DNA from: a virus
Reading direction: 5' to 3' (one strand)
Virus record (IMG/VR): IMGVR_UViG_3300031974_003279
Coordinates: 1-58,025 of that record
DNA: 58,025 nucleotides
Shown: in pieces, positions 52,739-58,025 of the stretch
Layout of the letters: each line of letters begins with the position of its first letter
Position numbering within the stretch: the stretch's first letter is position 1
The notes under the pieces: generated by a model
The model's input: the letters and a program-made list of their open reading frames with translations, nothing else
What the model was told of the DNA's origin: nothing
Databases searched by the model: none
Program-made: the position numbers and the translations under genes

Positions 52739-52763
52739 AAAAAAAGCCCTAATTAAAGGGCTT
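52739..52763 (-). terminator. Intrinsic terminator after the 87-aa gene
   Basis: Stem AGCCCT / AGGGCT with AATTAA loop (+ strand), then seven T on the - strand; 26 nt past the stop. Confidence 0.8.
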
Positions 52764-52788
52764 CTTCATGACATTAACCGCTCGTTGT

Positions 52789-53052
52789 CTAATCCTTGCG
52801 GTCAATATTATTGCGTACTACATAATCGTAGACTTGCAGATAACTTTTGTTTCTGCATTTCTCGATTGCTTCGTACAGATCTGAGTTACGAACCTTGGCT
52901 TTGAACCTGTAGGTTCCTGTCTCTACTCTGATGATTAGCTTGAGATCAAACAGACATGTTACCATCAAGCTGTTGTATGGTACATTGTAATGCTTGAACG
53001 TGTCTCTGCTGGTAGCGTAACGCTTCAGCTTTATGAAGGTCTTATTGCTCAT
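52789..53052 (-). CDS. Hypothetical basic protein, 87 aa
   Basis: Basic, beta-rich start (FIKLKRYATSRDTFKHYNVPYN) and a helical end (SDLYEAIEKCRNKSYLQVYDYVVRN). Its ATG lies inside the end of the XRE-regulator gene (11-nt overlap), so it is expressed with it. It might be a small regulator partner, but nothing specific is recognised. Confidence 0.65.
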   Translation of the reverse strand: MSNKTFIKLKRYATSRDTFKHYNVPYNSLMVTCLFDLKLIIRVETGTYRFKAKVRNSDLYEAIEKCRNKSYLQVYDYVVRNNIDRKD

Positions 53053-53308
53053 CTCTCAAGGTAGTTTTAGGACGCTTCTTACGTAAGATGAATTCATAAC
53101 CAAGTGCTTGAAAAATTCGAAACATGCTTGGAGTCCATATGCTGTGAGTGTAGCGCTCCCAGTCACCGATCGTAGATGCAGCTACTCCGGACATTTCACC
53201 AAGTTTTTTCTGAGTGAGTCCCTTGAGGCATCTAGCGGTACGCATCACATCAGCGATTTGTTCCGCATCTGTGATCCGTTTTTCATCGAGGTTGAATAGA
53301 TCATTCAT
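53042..53308 (-). CDS. XRE/Cro-type helix-turn-helix regulator
   Basis: 88 aa from MNDLFNLDE; the frame extends 13 codons further but into the upstream terminator. The HTH is GLTQKKLGEMSGVAASTIGDWER, the Cro/C1 type, followed by a fourth helix (SMFRIFQALGYEFIL). It would bind operator DNA, probably as a dimer, and could control early phage genes. No integrase or repressor-lysogeny module was seen nearby, so a lysogeny switch is not implied. Confidence 0.85.
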   Translation of the reverse strand: MNDLFNLDEKRITDAEQIADVMRTARCLKGLTQKKLGEMSGVAASTIGDWERYTHSIWTPSMFRIFQALGYEFILRKKRPKTTLRDEQ

Positions 53309-53326
53309 AGGTTTAAATTTTAGTTC

Positions 53327-53358
53327 AAAAAAGGCCCCGAGTGTCATGTCTCAGGGCC
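53327..53358 (-). terminator. Intrinsic terminator upstream of the XRE regulator
   Basis: Long stem GGCCCTGAG / CTCGGGGCC (one mismatch) with an 8-nt loop that can itself pair, then six T on the - strand. It ends a ~65-nt segment that starts right after the next terminator (53399), so there may be a very short RNA between them. Confidence 0.8.
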
Positions 53359-53398
53359 AGGGTGTAAACAGTAAAACCTATCTAAAACCGCTGTCTAC

Positions 53399-53419
53399 AA
53401 AAAAAGCCCCGAAGGGCTT
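53399..53419 (-). terminator. Intrinsic terminator after the two-span membrane protein
   Basis: Stem AGCCC / GGGCT with a CGAA tetraloop, then seven T on the - strand; 4 nt past the stop. Confidence 0.75.
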
Positions 53420-53422
53420 GTA

Positions 53423-53659
53423 TCACTTGAAGAAGTGAAGTAGTGCGATACCGATGGCAAACATCAGATACGTGATCATGTACGGAAAGCTTTTCAAGAA
53501 GTAATGAGTAGCTTCATGTAAGCTTCTTTTAGTCCTTGAAACTCCTCGTGCATAGTAATCAAAGACTGCAACCTGATGCAGTATACGAATACCGCTCATG
53601 ATGATCAGCATCAAGCCGATGTACTGCAGGATTGTTTTGTGTTCGAAGTGCTCTAACAT
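53423..53659 (-). CDS. Small membrane protein with two transmembrane helices, 78 aa
   Basis: Helices at about residues 12-33 (YIGLMLIIMSGIRIL...) and 59-77 (MITYLMFAIGIALLHFF) are separated by a basic loop (YYARGVSRTKRSLHEATHY). Function unknown. It begins 10 nt after the 110-aa gene. It could be a second holin-like protein, but it is far from the lysis cassette. Confidence 0.7.
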   Translation of the reverse strand: MLEHFEHKTILQYIGLMLIIMSGIRILHQVAVFDYYARGVSRTKRSLHEATHYFLKSFPYMITYLMFAIGIALLHFFK

Positions 53660-53668
53660 GTCGAAGAA

Positions 53669-54001
53669 TTAATCAATGATTATTTTCATCACGTCAACCG
53701 AAGCTTCTTCACATACGTCATGCTTTGACAATGTTAGAACTATTTTAGTCAAAAGATCTCTTCGCAACACTTTCTTAGATACTAATGTACCTATTGCAAA
53801 TGATGCGAAAGCAACTTTACGCTCAAATTGACTTGGCTCAATTTCAACACCATGTGTTTCTAATTGAACCATGTTGATCATTTTAAGCATTGCTTCTGCA
53901 ATACCGTCTTCATCATCAAGAGCGGTTTTTACAGAACGTTGCAGGTTATTAACCCACTCGTCTTGAAGACCTAGGACTTCTGAAATTGATACGTTTTCCA
54001 T
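53669..54001 (-). CDS. Hypothetical protein, 110 aa
   Basis: All-helical, acidic N-terminus (SEVLGLQDEWVNNLQRSVKTALDDEDG) and a hydrophobic helix (ASFAIGTLVSKKVL) that looks buried rather than membrane-spanning. Starts ~27 nt past a terminator. Not recognised. Confidence 0.65.
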   Translation of the reverse strand: MENVSISEVLGLQDEWVNNLQRSVKTALDDEDGIAEAMLKMINMVQLETHGVEIEPSQFERKVAFASFAIGTLVSKKVLRRDLLTKIVLTLSKHDVCEEASVDVMKIIID

Positions 54002-54027
54002 AACTGTTTAATTAAGATTGGTTATAC

Positions 54028-54053
54028 AAAAAAACCCCAATTGCTTGGGGTTG
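54028..54053 (-). terminator. Intrinsic terminator after the MYG1-like gene
   Basis: Perfect 8-bp stem AACCCCAA / TTGGGGTT with TTGC loop on the + strand, followed on the - strand by a T run. Confidence 0.85.
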
Positions 54054-54057
54054 TGGT

Positions 54058-54945
54058 TCACTCAGGGTAGATGTTTGAAAGAGTCAGTCGAAGGCAATCT
54101 AAGTTTGGATAAGATGCCAGAAACTTCGAAGCATGCAAGAAGCTGTGGTTTACACTGTGTGCTTCACTGATCGGATACTTCTTTGAGTCTCTGCTGATCA
54201 ATGTATAACCGGGACCTCTTGAGTTTTCAGTTACAAAATAGTGAAACTTGCTTGGTACGATCTCTTGCCATGGACCATCCAATGGAAGGAAGTCACGCAT
54301 GCATGCAACCGAAGGATATCTGTTATCGAAAGTAATACCATCGGTCAACCATTGGTCTTTAGCTTTTCTAATTCCCAATGCAATGTGCATGAATGGTATC
54401 ACCCAGTCTTGAGTCACTTTGAATACAGCATCATCGAAATCCATTCTGATACTGTTCCAAGAACGTATCTGTGCATTCAGTGTAGGAACACCATACATCA
54501 TGTCTCTTGGTGACTTGTCTTTTGTAAGACCGATGTCAACCTTTGACACATAGCTACAGATGTGTGTCTGCAAATACTGCACTGCTTCCAACATTGAGGA
54601 ATACAATCCATATCTTGGACTGTGCTTGTCTTCCATCCATATCGTTAGCTGCTCAATTGCATAGTTTGTAATGAGCATGCAGGTGGCAGGAACGTCTATA
54701 CTCTGATGATGATCAAAGTTCATGTAGCTTCTGTCATGTTGGTTACCAATGTCAAGAACAAGAACCTCTTTAGATTTGAGCTCAATCGGGGTTACCTTGG
54801 CAACTCTCTTTACAGGTAATGGTGGGAATCCCTTAGCATCTTCCAAAAGAGACATGCGCAGTTGATTGACAATTGCTACTGAGAGGACGTCATCTGCATG
54901 ATATCTTCCCTTGTGAGTTACTATGTACTCGATGTCTTTAAACAT
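54058..54945 (-). CDS. MYG1/UPF0160-like protein (DHH-type phosphoesterase fold)
   Basis: 295 aa from MFKDIEYIVTHKG; a longer frame runs through the upstream terminator. The N-terminus matches the MYG1 pattern THKGRYHADD (His11, His16, Asp18), then LVLDIGNQHD (Asp65) and FDHHQ (Asp78-His79-His80), the metal-binding motifs of the DHH-like superfamily. Eukaryotic MYG1 is a 3'-5' exonuclease; bacterial relatives are poorly studied. The protein is a little shorter than cellular MYG1. It is a rare gene for a phage in my experience and may act on RNA or small nucleotides such as those made in defence signalling (speculative). Confidence 0.7.
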   Translation of the reverse strand: MFKDIEYIVTHKGRYHADDVLSVAIVNQLRMSLLEDAKGFPPLPVKRVAKVTPIELKSKEVLVLDIGNQHDRSYMNFDHHQSIDVPATCMLITNYAIEQLTIWMEDKHSPRYGLYSSMLEAVQYLQTHICSYVSKVDIGLTKDKSPRDMMYGVPTLNAQIRSWNSIRMDFDDAVFKVTQDWVIPFMHIALGIRKAKDQWLTDGITFDNRYPSVACMRDFLPLDGPWQEIVPSKFHYFVTENSRGPGYTLISRDSKKYPISEAHSVNHSFLHASKFLASYPNLDCLRLTLSNIYPE

Positions 54946-54964
54946 GTTGAATAGGTTTTGATTC

Positions 54965-54991
54965 AAAAAATAACCCCACCGAAGTGGGGCA
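54965..54991 (-). terminator. Intrinsic terminator after the 73-aa gene
   Basis: Stem CCCCAC / GTGGGG with CGAA loop (+ strand), then six T on the - strand; just past the stop and 20 nt before the MYG1-like start. Confidence 0.8.
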
Positions 54992-54995
54992 TACA

Positions 54996-55217
54996 TCAGA
55001 GTTCTAAATCCAATTGTTTTGATGGTTCAACTACCTCAATGAGGTTTAACACGTGGCTCATTAGATGACACTTGTAGACAAGAGTGTATCCGTAGTTTGG
55101 ATCGGATTTATCCACTACACGGCATGTTATCTTGTACTGATTATTCTCATCAACTTTCGTTTGGCCAATGAACTCAAGACGTTTTTGATTACACCTTTCA
55201 AATTGCGATTGTTCCAT
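54996..55217 (-). CDS. Hypothetical protein, 73 aa
   Basis: Small alpha/beta protein, MEQSQFERCNQKRLEF... then beta-strands YKITCRVVDKSDPNYGYTLVYKCHL. Not recognised. It starts 21 nt after a long imperfect terminator hairpin. Confidence 0.65.
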   Translation of the reverse strand: MEQSQFERCNQKRLEFIGQTKVDENNQYKITCRVVDKSDPNYGYTLVYKCHLMSHVLNLIEVVEPSKQLDLEL

Positions 55218-55237
55218 GTTAGATAGGGTTTAGGTAC

Positions 55238-55279
55238 AAAAAAACCCCCTACTAACTGCAATAGTTAGATAGGAGGTTC
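55238..55279 (-). terminator. Long imperfect terminator hairpin
   Basis: A two-part stem, AACC(T)CCTA ... CTAACT pairing with AGTTAG ... AGG-GGTT across about 36 nt, followed on the - strand by seven or eight T. It closes the repeat-rich region 55280-55540 on its downstream side. Confidence 0.75.
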
Positions 55280-55283
55280 GGGT

Positions 55284-55540
55284 TGACACACACACCAACA
55301 AATAGTGTAACGTCTATACCACTCCGGTATAGGTATAGTATGGGCTTTTAGAGTGTTTTGATTACGCGAGATTACTGACTAAAGCGTAAAACGACCCAGT
55401 ATATACTGACTAGAAGCGAAACAACTGAGTGAGCGGCTAAGTTAGTAGTCGTTTGTTATAAAGTCAAGTGTTTACGTAAACTTTTTCTACCCAAACAACT
55501 TAAACTGCTCTGTAGATGCATGTTACGCCTCTGGCGTCGA
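55284..55540. other. Non-coding region with repeats and palindromes (candidate origin or control region)
   Basis: No credible gene lies in about 300 nt. A repeat TACTGACTA-(G)A-AGCG-AAA occurs at 55373-55395 and 55404-55425, exactly 31 nt apart (three helical turns), and a weaker ACTGAGTGAGCGGCTA follows at 55424. Between and beside them are perfect 12-bp palindromes: CAGTATATACTG (55397-55408) and GTTTACGTAAAC (55470-55481), plus hairpin arms CTATACC / GGTATAG near 55315-55335 and ACGCC / GGCGT near 55524-55537. Iteron-like repeats with palindromes fit a replication origin or a binding site for a phage regulator. Terminators flank it on both sides. Confidence 0.45.
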
Positions 55541-55542
55541 GC

Positions 55543-55569
55543 AAAAAAAACCCCGTGTGTACGGGGTTT
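55543..55569 (-). terminator. Intrinsic terminator after the 274-aa gene
   Basis: Perfect 6-bp stem CCCCGT / ACGGGG with GTGT loop (+ strand), followed on the - strand by eight T; 8 nt past the stop. Confidence 0.88.
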
Positions 55570-55576
55570 AGGGGTG

Positions 55577-56401
55577 TTACGGCTGCAGTAGGTTGCCCAT
55601 AGCAGGCATTGGCATTGACCCAGATTGTACCTGAGGTGTTGCCGTTTGCTGCGCAGCTGGAGCTACACCAAGCCTGTTACGGTTTGTCAGTTGCTGACGT
55701 ACTCCGCGACCACGACGAGGCTCACTCTCAGCTGCTACACCTGCGCTGCTATTCTGCCTGGCTTCGATGCCTGACATGGTGTACTCGTCACCGTACTCAG
55801 CGAATGGTGCCCAACTGACGAGTGGGACTTTTTGCTGAAGGGTGTCGAATGACAGAGAGTTGTTGATGTACTTGTTCAACTTGTCTTCTGTCAGAGGGCC
55901 TTCGCCGTCCATCCACACACCGTTGTTATCATCATAGTAGGTGCGGAAGTGCTCCTGAATCTCAGCCTGAATGACCTCGGGCTTGCGCTCGATTTGCACA
56001 AACTTTACGGCATACAAGTCATAACCATTGATGTGGTGGTCAGCTTGAACTGGCCACTTACACATTACACCCTTGATTGCAGGACTAATTTCCATGTAAT
56101 CCTTGGGTGCATCAGTGTCTGCTCCGAAAATACGGAACGAACCATCAGCCTCCATGACTCGAATCCCAAGCTGCGCACCTCGACTGCCTTTGTAGAAGAT
56201 GGGTTCAGGAAATGTTACAAGCATGTGCTGTATAAGCTCCTTACCACCAAAATCACTGTTGGCACGTCTGACTGCAATCTGATGATTGGTTGCAGCTAGC
56301 GCTTCTGGGTTGACCGTAAAGTATTTTGCAAGTGGGTCATTCACCTGCTGTTGGCTGTTCTTGTTAGCGGTAGCCTTACCGCTGTCGGCTTTTCCTGCCA
56401 T
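55577..56401 (-). CDS. Hypothetical protein with disordered tail ending GNLLQP, 274 aa
   Basis: Starts at MAGKADSGKATANKN; the frame runs upstream but through the terminator at 56458. The body (about residues 20-195) is mixed alpha/beta (LIQHMLVTFPEPIFYKG ... GIRVMEADGSFRIFG). The last ~70 residues are Arg/Gln/Pro/Ala/Gly-rich and disordered, ending MPAMGNLLQP. The neighbouring 142-aa protein ends SNLLQS. A folded body with a flexible tail ending in a shared motif recalls single-strand-binding proteins with interaction tips, but no OB-fold is certain. Confidence 0.7.
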   Translation of the reverse strand: MAGKADSGKATANKNSQQQVNDPLAKYFTVNPEALAATNHQIAVRRANSDFGGKELIQHMLVTFPEPIFYKGSRGAQLGIRVMEADGSFRIFGADTDAPKDYMEISPAIKGVMCKWPVQADHHINGYDLYAVKFVQIERKPEVIQAEIQEHFRTYYDDNNGVWMDGEGPLTEDKLNKYINNSLSFDTLQQKVPLVSWAPFAEYGDEYTMSGIEARQNSSAGVAAESEPRRGRGVRQQLTNRNRLGVAPAAQQTATPQVQSGSMPMPAMGNLLQP

Positions 56402-56457
56402 AGCTATATATTTATTTGTTAGCAACACTGTTACAAGATGGGCGGGGTAAAACTTTG

Positions 56458-56490
56458 AAAAAAAAAGCCCAACACTAATATGTTGGGCTG
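56458..56490 (-). terminator. Intrinsic terminator after the 142-aa gene
   Basis: Perfect 9-bp stem AGCCCAACA / TGTTGGGCT with a 6-nt loop, followed on the - strand by nine T; 14 nt past the stop. Confidence 0.9.
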
Positions 56491-56503
56491 TAAGGTGCAA
56501 ACC

Positions 56504-56932
56504 TTATGACTGCAGCAAGTTGCTGCCACCAGGCTTACGAGAGAATCTGCGCTTACGGTTGCTATTGCCACCAGCAGCACGAATCTCGTTAAGGTGACGA
56601 CCTCTCTCAGTAGCGGCCTTCTTTCCTTCAAGAACGCTGTTGAAAACATCAAGCATTGCGGCATCTTCTTCACCAACCTTATGTAGACGAGCCTCGCCGT
56701 CATCACCAAAGGTTACAGTAAGAACACCGTCAGGCATCTTGAAAGGCGATGTTAGTTCGCCATGCTCCTCAATATACTTTTGCATAGCATCACGTATCGC
56801 TATAGTGACAAACTCAGAAATGCCATTTTCAATTTTGTAGCGATCTCTGCCATACTTGACTTTGACTACTGCATTTGCTTCTGACGTTTGTGTTGCACTC
56901 TCGATATAGAGAGCTTTGATCTTATCTGACAT
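56504..56932 (-). CDS. Hypothetical protein with basic tail ending SNLLQS, 142 aa
   Basis: The body (residues 1-105) is alpha/beta with a motif like VVKVKYGRDRYKIENGISEFVTIAIRDAMQKYIEEHG. The tail (residues ~110-142) is basic and Gly/Asn/Arg-rich (NSNRKRRFSRKPGG), as in nucleic-acid-binding proteins, and ends SNLLQS like the 274-aa neighbour. Both proteins may bind nucleic acid and share a partner through the tail tip (inference). Confidence 0.65.
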   Translation of the reverse strand: MSDKIKALYIESATQTSEANAVVKVKYGRDRYKIENGISEFVTIAIRDAMQKYIEEHGELTSPFKMPDGVLTVTFGDDGEARLHKVGEEDAAMLDVFNSVLEGKKAATERGRHLNEIRAAGGNSNRKRRFSRKPGGSNLLQS

Positions 56933-56939
56933 GGTATGT

Positions 56940-57149
56940 GTGTGTTTGTTATGTGTCAGTTATTGCACAAGTCCCGCCTTGTGCCGTGCGGTTAGGGTCT
57001 CAGTTTTTATCCAGGATTAACCCATTACCTTAGCCTGGCAATCTAGAGAACCGTGACCCTTCCGTTAGGTTGGGAATCGGGTTCTCCCGTATGTAGTGCC
57101 CATGCACGCCACGCGGCATGTAACAGTCTCAGACCCATGGGCTAGAGGA
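56940..57149. ncRNA. Multi-hairpin non-coding region (possible structured RNA)
   Basis: No credible frame. Several hairpins stand in 200 nt: CACAAG-(6)-CTTGTG (56964-56981), CCAGG / CCTGG (57009-57013 with 57032-57036), CGGG-TTCT-CCCG (57076-57087) and CATGC / GCATG with inner GCG pairs (57099-57118). GGGTCT (56993-56998) can pair with AGACCC (57129-57134), closing the group. The density exceeds that of the coding flanks. It lies between the 175-aa and 142-aa genes and would be transcribed on the - strand with them; function unknown. Confidence 0.35.
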
Positions 57150-57677
57150 TTACTTGGACAAATGTTCAAGTTCACTCGCTCGTTTCCTGGCTTCATGCAA
57201 TGCAGGACTCTGTCCTGTACAATCACCAATGGGATGTAGGAAACCACTTAGATTATCTCCAGGCGTATCACTAAATCTAGCAATAACTGTCGTTATATCA
57301 TAGTCTGTGTCTGTACAGGTGTACAGATCATAGTTATTGTCTTTGAAGCTAAACTGACCTAGGAATACACAATTATCACAATCGTGTTCGTACTGAGGTA
57401 GATATCCAAGCTTGATTGCCCTTCGTTTAGCCTCGAGCAAATTGGGATGGCCGTACTTACCTTCTACTGCGAGACGCAAACCACTAGTATACTCGTAACC
57501 CTTATTTCCGAATCTGGATATCACTGTTTCATCACCGATCTCCTGCTTACAGAAATACAGATCAAATACGGTTGTTTTGTAGCGTTTGCTTGTCTCGTTG
57601 TCTTTAGGTAAAGTCAGAGTCCCGAGGAACTTACAGCAATCACAATCGTGCTCGAAACGAGGCTTTTCTTTTGCCAT
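57150..57677 (-). CDS. Tandem-repeat Cys-rich (probable zinc-binding) phage protein
   Basis: 175 aa made of two copies of one domain: FEHDCDCCKFLG ... FDLYFCK ... TVISRFGN ... EAKRRAIKLG (residues 8-91) and YEHDCDNCVFLG ... YDLYTCT ... TVIARFSD ... EARKRASEL (residues 94-172). Each copy carries C-x2-C and a later Cys after DLY, so one zinc per copy is plausible. The FEHDCD-CxFLG ... DLYxC pattern is one I have seen in other phage and plasmid proteins without known function. Internal duplication is clear from sequence alone. Confidence 0.75.
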   Translation of the reverse strand: MAKEKPRFEHDCDCCKFLGTLTLPKDNETSKRYKTTVFDLYFCKQEIGDETVISRFGNKGYEYTSGLRLAVEGKYGHPNLLEAKRRAIKLGYLPQYEHDCDNCVFLGQFSFKDNNYDLYTCTDTDYDITTVIARFSDTPGDNLSGFLHPIGDCTGQSPALHEARKRASELEHLSK

Positions 57678-57742
57678 GTGTGTGTTGTTTAGTTATGACA
57701 TTAGAACTTTGGCATTTTGATCAGGTAGATTGCCTACTACCA

Positions 57743-57828
57743 TAGTGCAACGCCAGGATTCGAACCTGAAGGGCCCCGAAGGGCCCAGCCGGTATCGCTG
57801 CGGTTCATTCTTCATCACCCAGTGCACT
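57743..57828 (-). tRNA. tRNA-like element with canonical T-arm (class II-like, degenerate)
   Basis: On the - strand, a T-arm is clear: TCAGG-TTCGAAT-CCTGG (57753-57769). Before it stands GGGCCC-TTCG-GGGCCC (57771-57786), like a long variable arm, then a 4-bp stem with a 7-nt loop (57786-57800). AGTGCA / TGCACT (57823-57828 with 57744-57749) could close it as an acceptor stem of 6 bp. There is no encoded CCA, the D-arm is poor, and position 33 of the anticodon-like loop is A, so it is probably not a normal decoding tRNA. The 5' strand overlaps the 33-aa ORF. An attachment-site-like tRNA 3' fragment is another possibility. Confidence 0.4.
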
Positions 57829-57906
57829 GACAGCAGCTGCCATGCAAACCAGGAAGAATATGGCGCGAGCACCAATATTCAGAAGAATCATGATGGTTTC
57901 ATTCAT
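57805..57906 (-). CDS. Possible small membrane peptide, 33 aa
   Basis: An ATG-to-TGA frame beginning MNETIMILLNIGARAI and continuing into a single hydrophobic span (about residues 5-28), with an acidic end (LGDEE). It follows the truncated gene at the window edge by 15 nt, which fits an operon. Its end overlaps the 5' strand of the tRNA-like element, so the two calls compete. Function unknown. Confidence 0.45.
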   Translation of the reverse strand: MNETIMILLNIGARAIFFLVCMAAAVSALGDEE

Positions 57907-57921
57907 GATGGTTGATTTTGG

Positions 57922-58025
57922 TTATACGTCTTCTATCATTATCCTAATTCTAACGGTATCACCGTTGGTCTTCCAGATGGTAATCTTCTCAGCGTACCAG
58001 CCTTCATAATATCGAGTGTGAACAA
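57922..58025 (-). CDS. Hypothetical protein, C-terminal fragment at window edge
   Basis: The last ~34 residues of a gene that continues past the window: ...YYEGWYAEKITIWKT, then NGDTVRIRIMIEDV and TAA. The beta-strand-rich, alternating pattern looks like a real protein end. Not identifiable from this piece. Confidence 0.6.
   Translation of the reverse strand, partial: VHTRYYEGWYAEKITIWKTNGDTVRIRIMIEDV

Noticed and set aside
53042-53308. XRE protein as a lysogeny repressor
   Set aside because: No integrase, excisionase or divergent repressor-Cro arrangement in the window; only a general regulator can be supported.
57730-57915. + strand frame with RQDSNLKGPEGPSRYRCG
   Set aside because: This is the familiar false protein made by translating the opposite strand of a tRNA-type T-arm; the signal belongs to the tRNA-like element on the - strand.
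1-58025. Stop-codon reassignment (as in some crAss-like phages)
   Set aside because: Genes close tightly at TAA, TGA and TAG with overlapping or nearby starts, so all three act as stops in this window.
1-58025. CRISPR array, insertion sequence, integrase or rRNA
   Set aside because: No spaced direct-repeat array, transposase or integrase motif, or ribosomal RNA sequence was seen on either strand.

Overview
The window is a contiguous piece of a double-stranded DNA tailed-phage genome. It is most likely a crAss-like phage (Crassvirales type, podovirus-like) of a Bacteroidota host. The evidence is threefold. First, there are two oppositely transcribed gene blocks: virion genes on + (1-28330), and replication, lysis and early-type genes on - (28415-58025), meeting at a hairpin. 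Second, a giant virion-type protein carries an RNA-polymerase double-psi beta-barrel signature (NRTP, then DFDYD). Third, the replication set is characteristic: family B polymerase, DnaB-type helicase, TOPRIM primase, SF2 helicase, rIIA/rIIB, uracil-DNA glycosylase and PD-(D/E)XK nuclease. Start codons lack Shine-Dalgarno sequences and two sites match the Bacteroidota promoter pattern (TAnnTTTG), which fits such a host. The genetic code looks standard: TAA, TGA and TAG all end genes. Capsid, portal and terminase genes are not in this window.

+ strand, 1-28330: the 3' part of a tail-stabilisation-like protein gene; a 939-aa virion protein with a lytic transglycosylase domain; a 941-aa protein of unknown function; a 5395-aa giant protein with two zincin-type HExxH sites and, near residue 4100, the RNA-polymerase active-site signature; and a 1647-aa protein with a PD-(D/E)XK nuclease signature near residues 305-322, hydrophobic segments and an EF-hand-like loop. 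These last four genes are packed with gaps of 2 and 11 nt and a 1-nt overlap. They probably form the internal or ejected protein cargo of the particle.

- strand, read from high to low coordinates: small accessory and DNA-metabolism genes (58025-49247: zinc-binding proteins, a MYG1-like protein, an XRE regulator, a MazG-like enzyme, a dNMP kinase); the replication cluster (49199-36400: PolB, SF2 helicase, DnaB, P-loop ATPase, primase, rIIA); then rIIB, a nuclease and uracil-DNA glycosylase; the lysis cassette (32053-30805: amidase, holin, apparent unimolecular spanin); and a metallophosphoesterase and a radical-SAM-like protein at the convergent end.

Two features stand out in the - block. It is punctuated by at least eighteen hairpin-plus-T-tract elements, most lying only about 20-35 nt before the next start codon. 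It also holds several non-coding stretches with dense secondary structure: two tRNA-like elements, a multi-hairpin region, and a repeat/palindrome-rich intergenic region that could be an origin or control region. All functional calls are from reading the sequence; no database search was possible.
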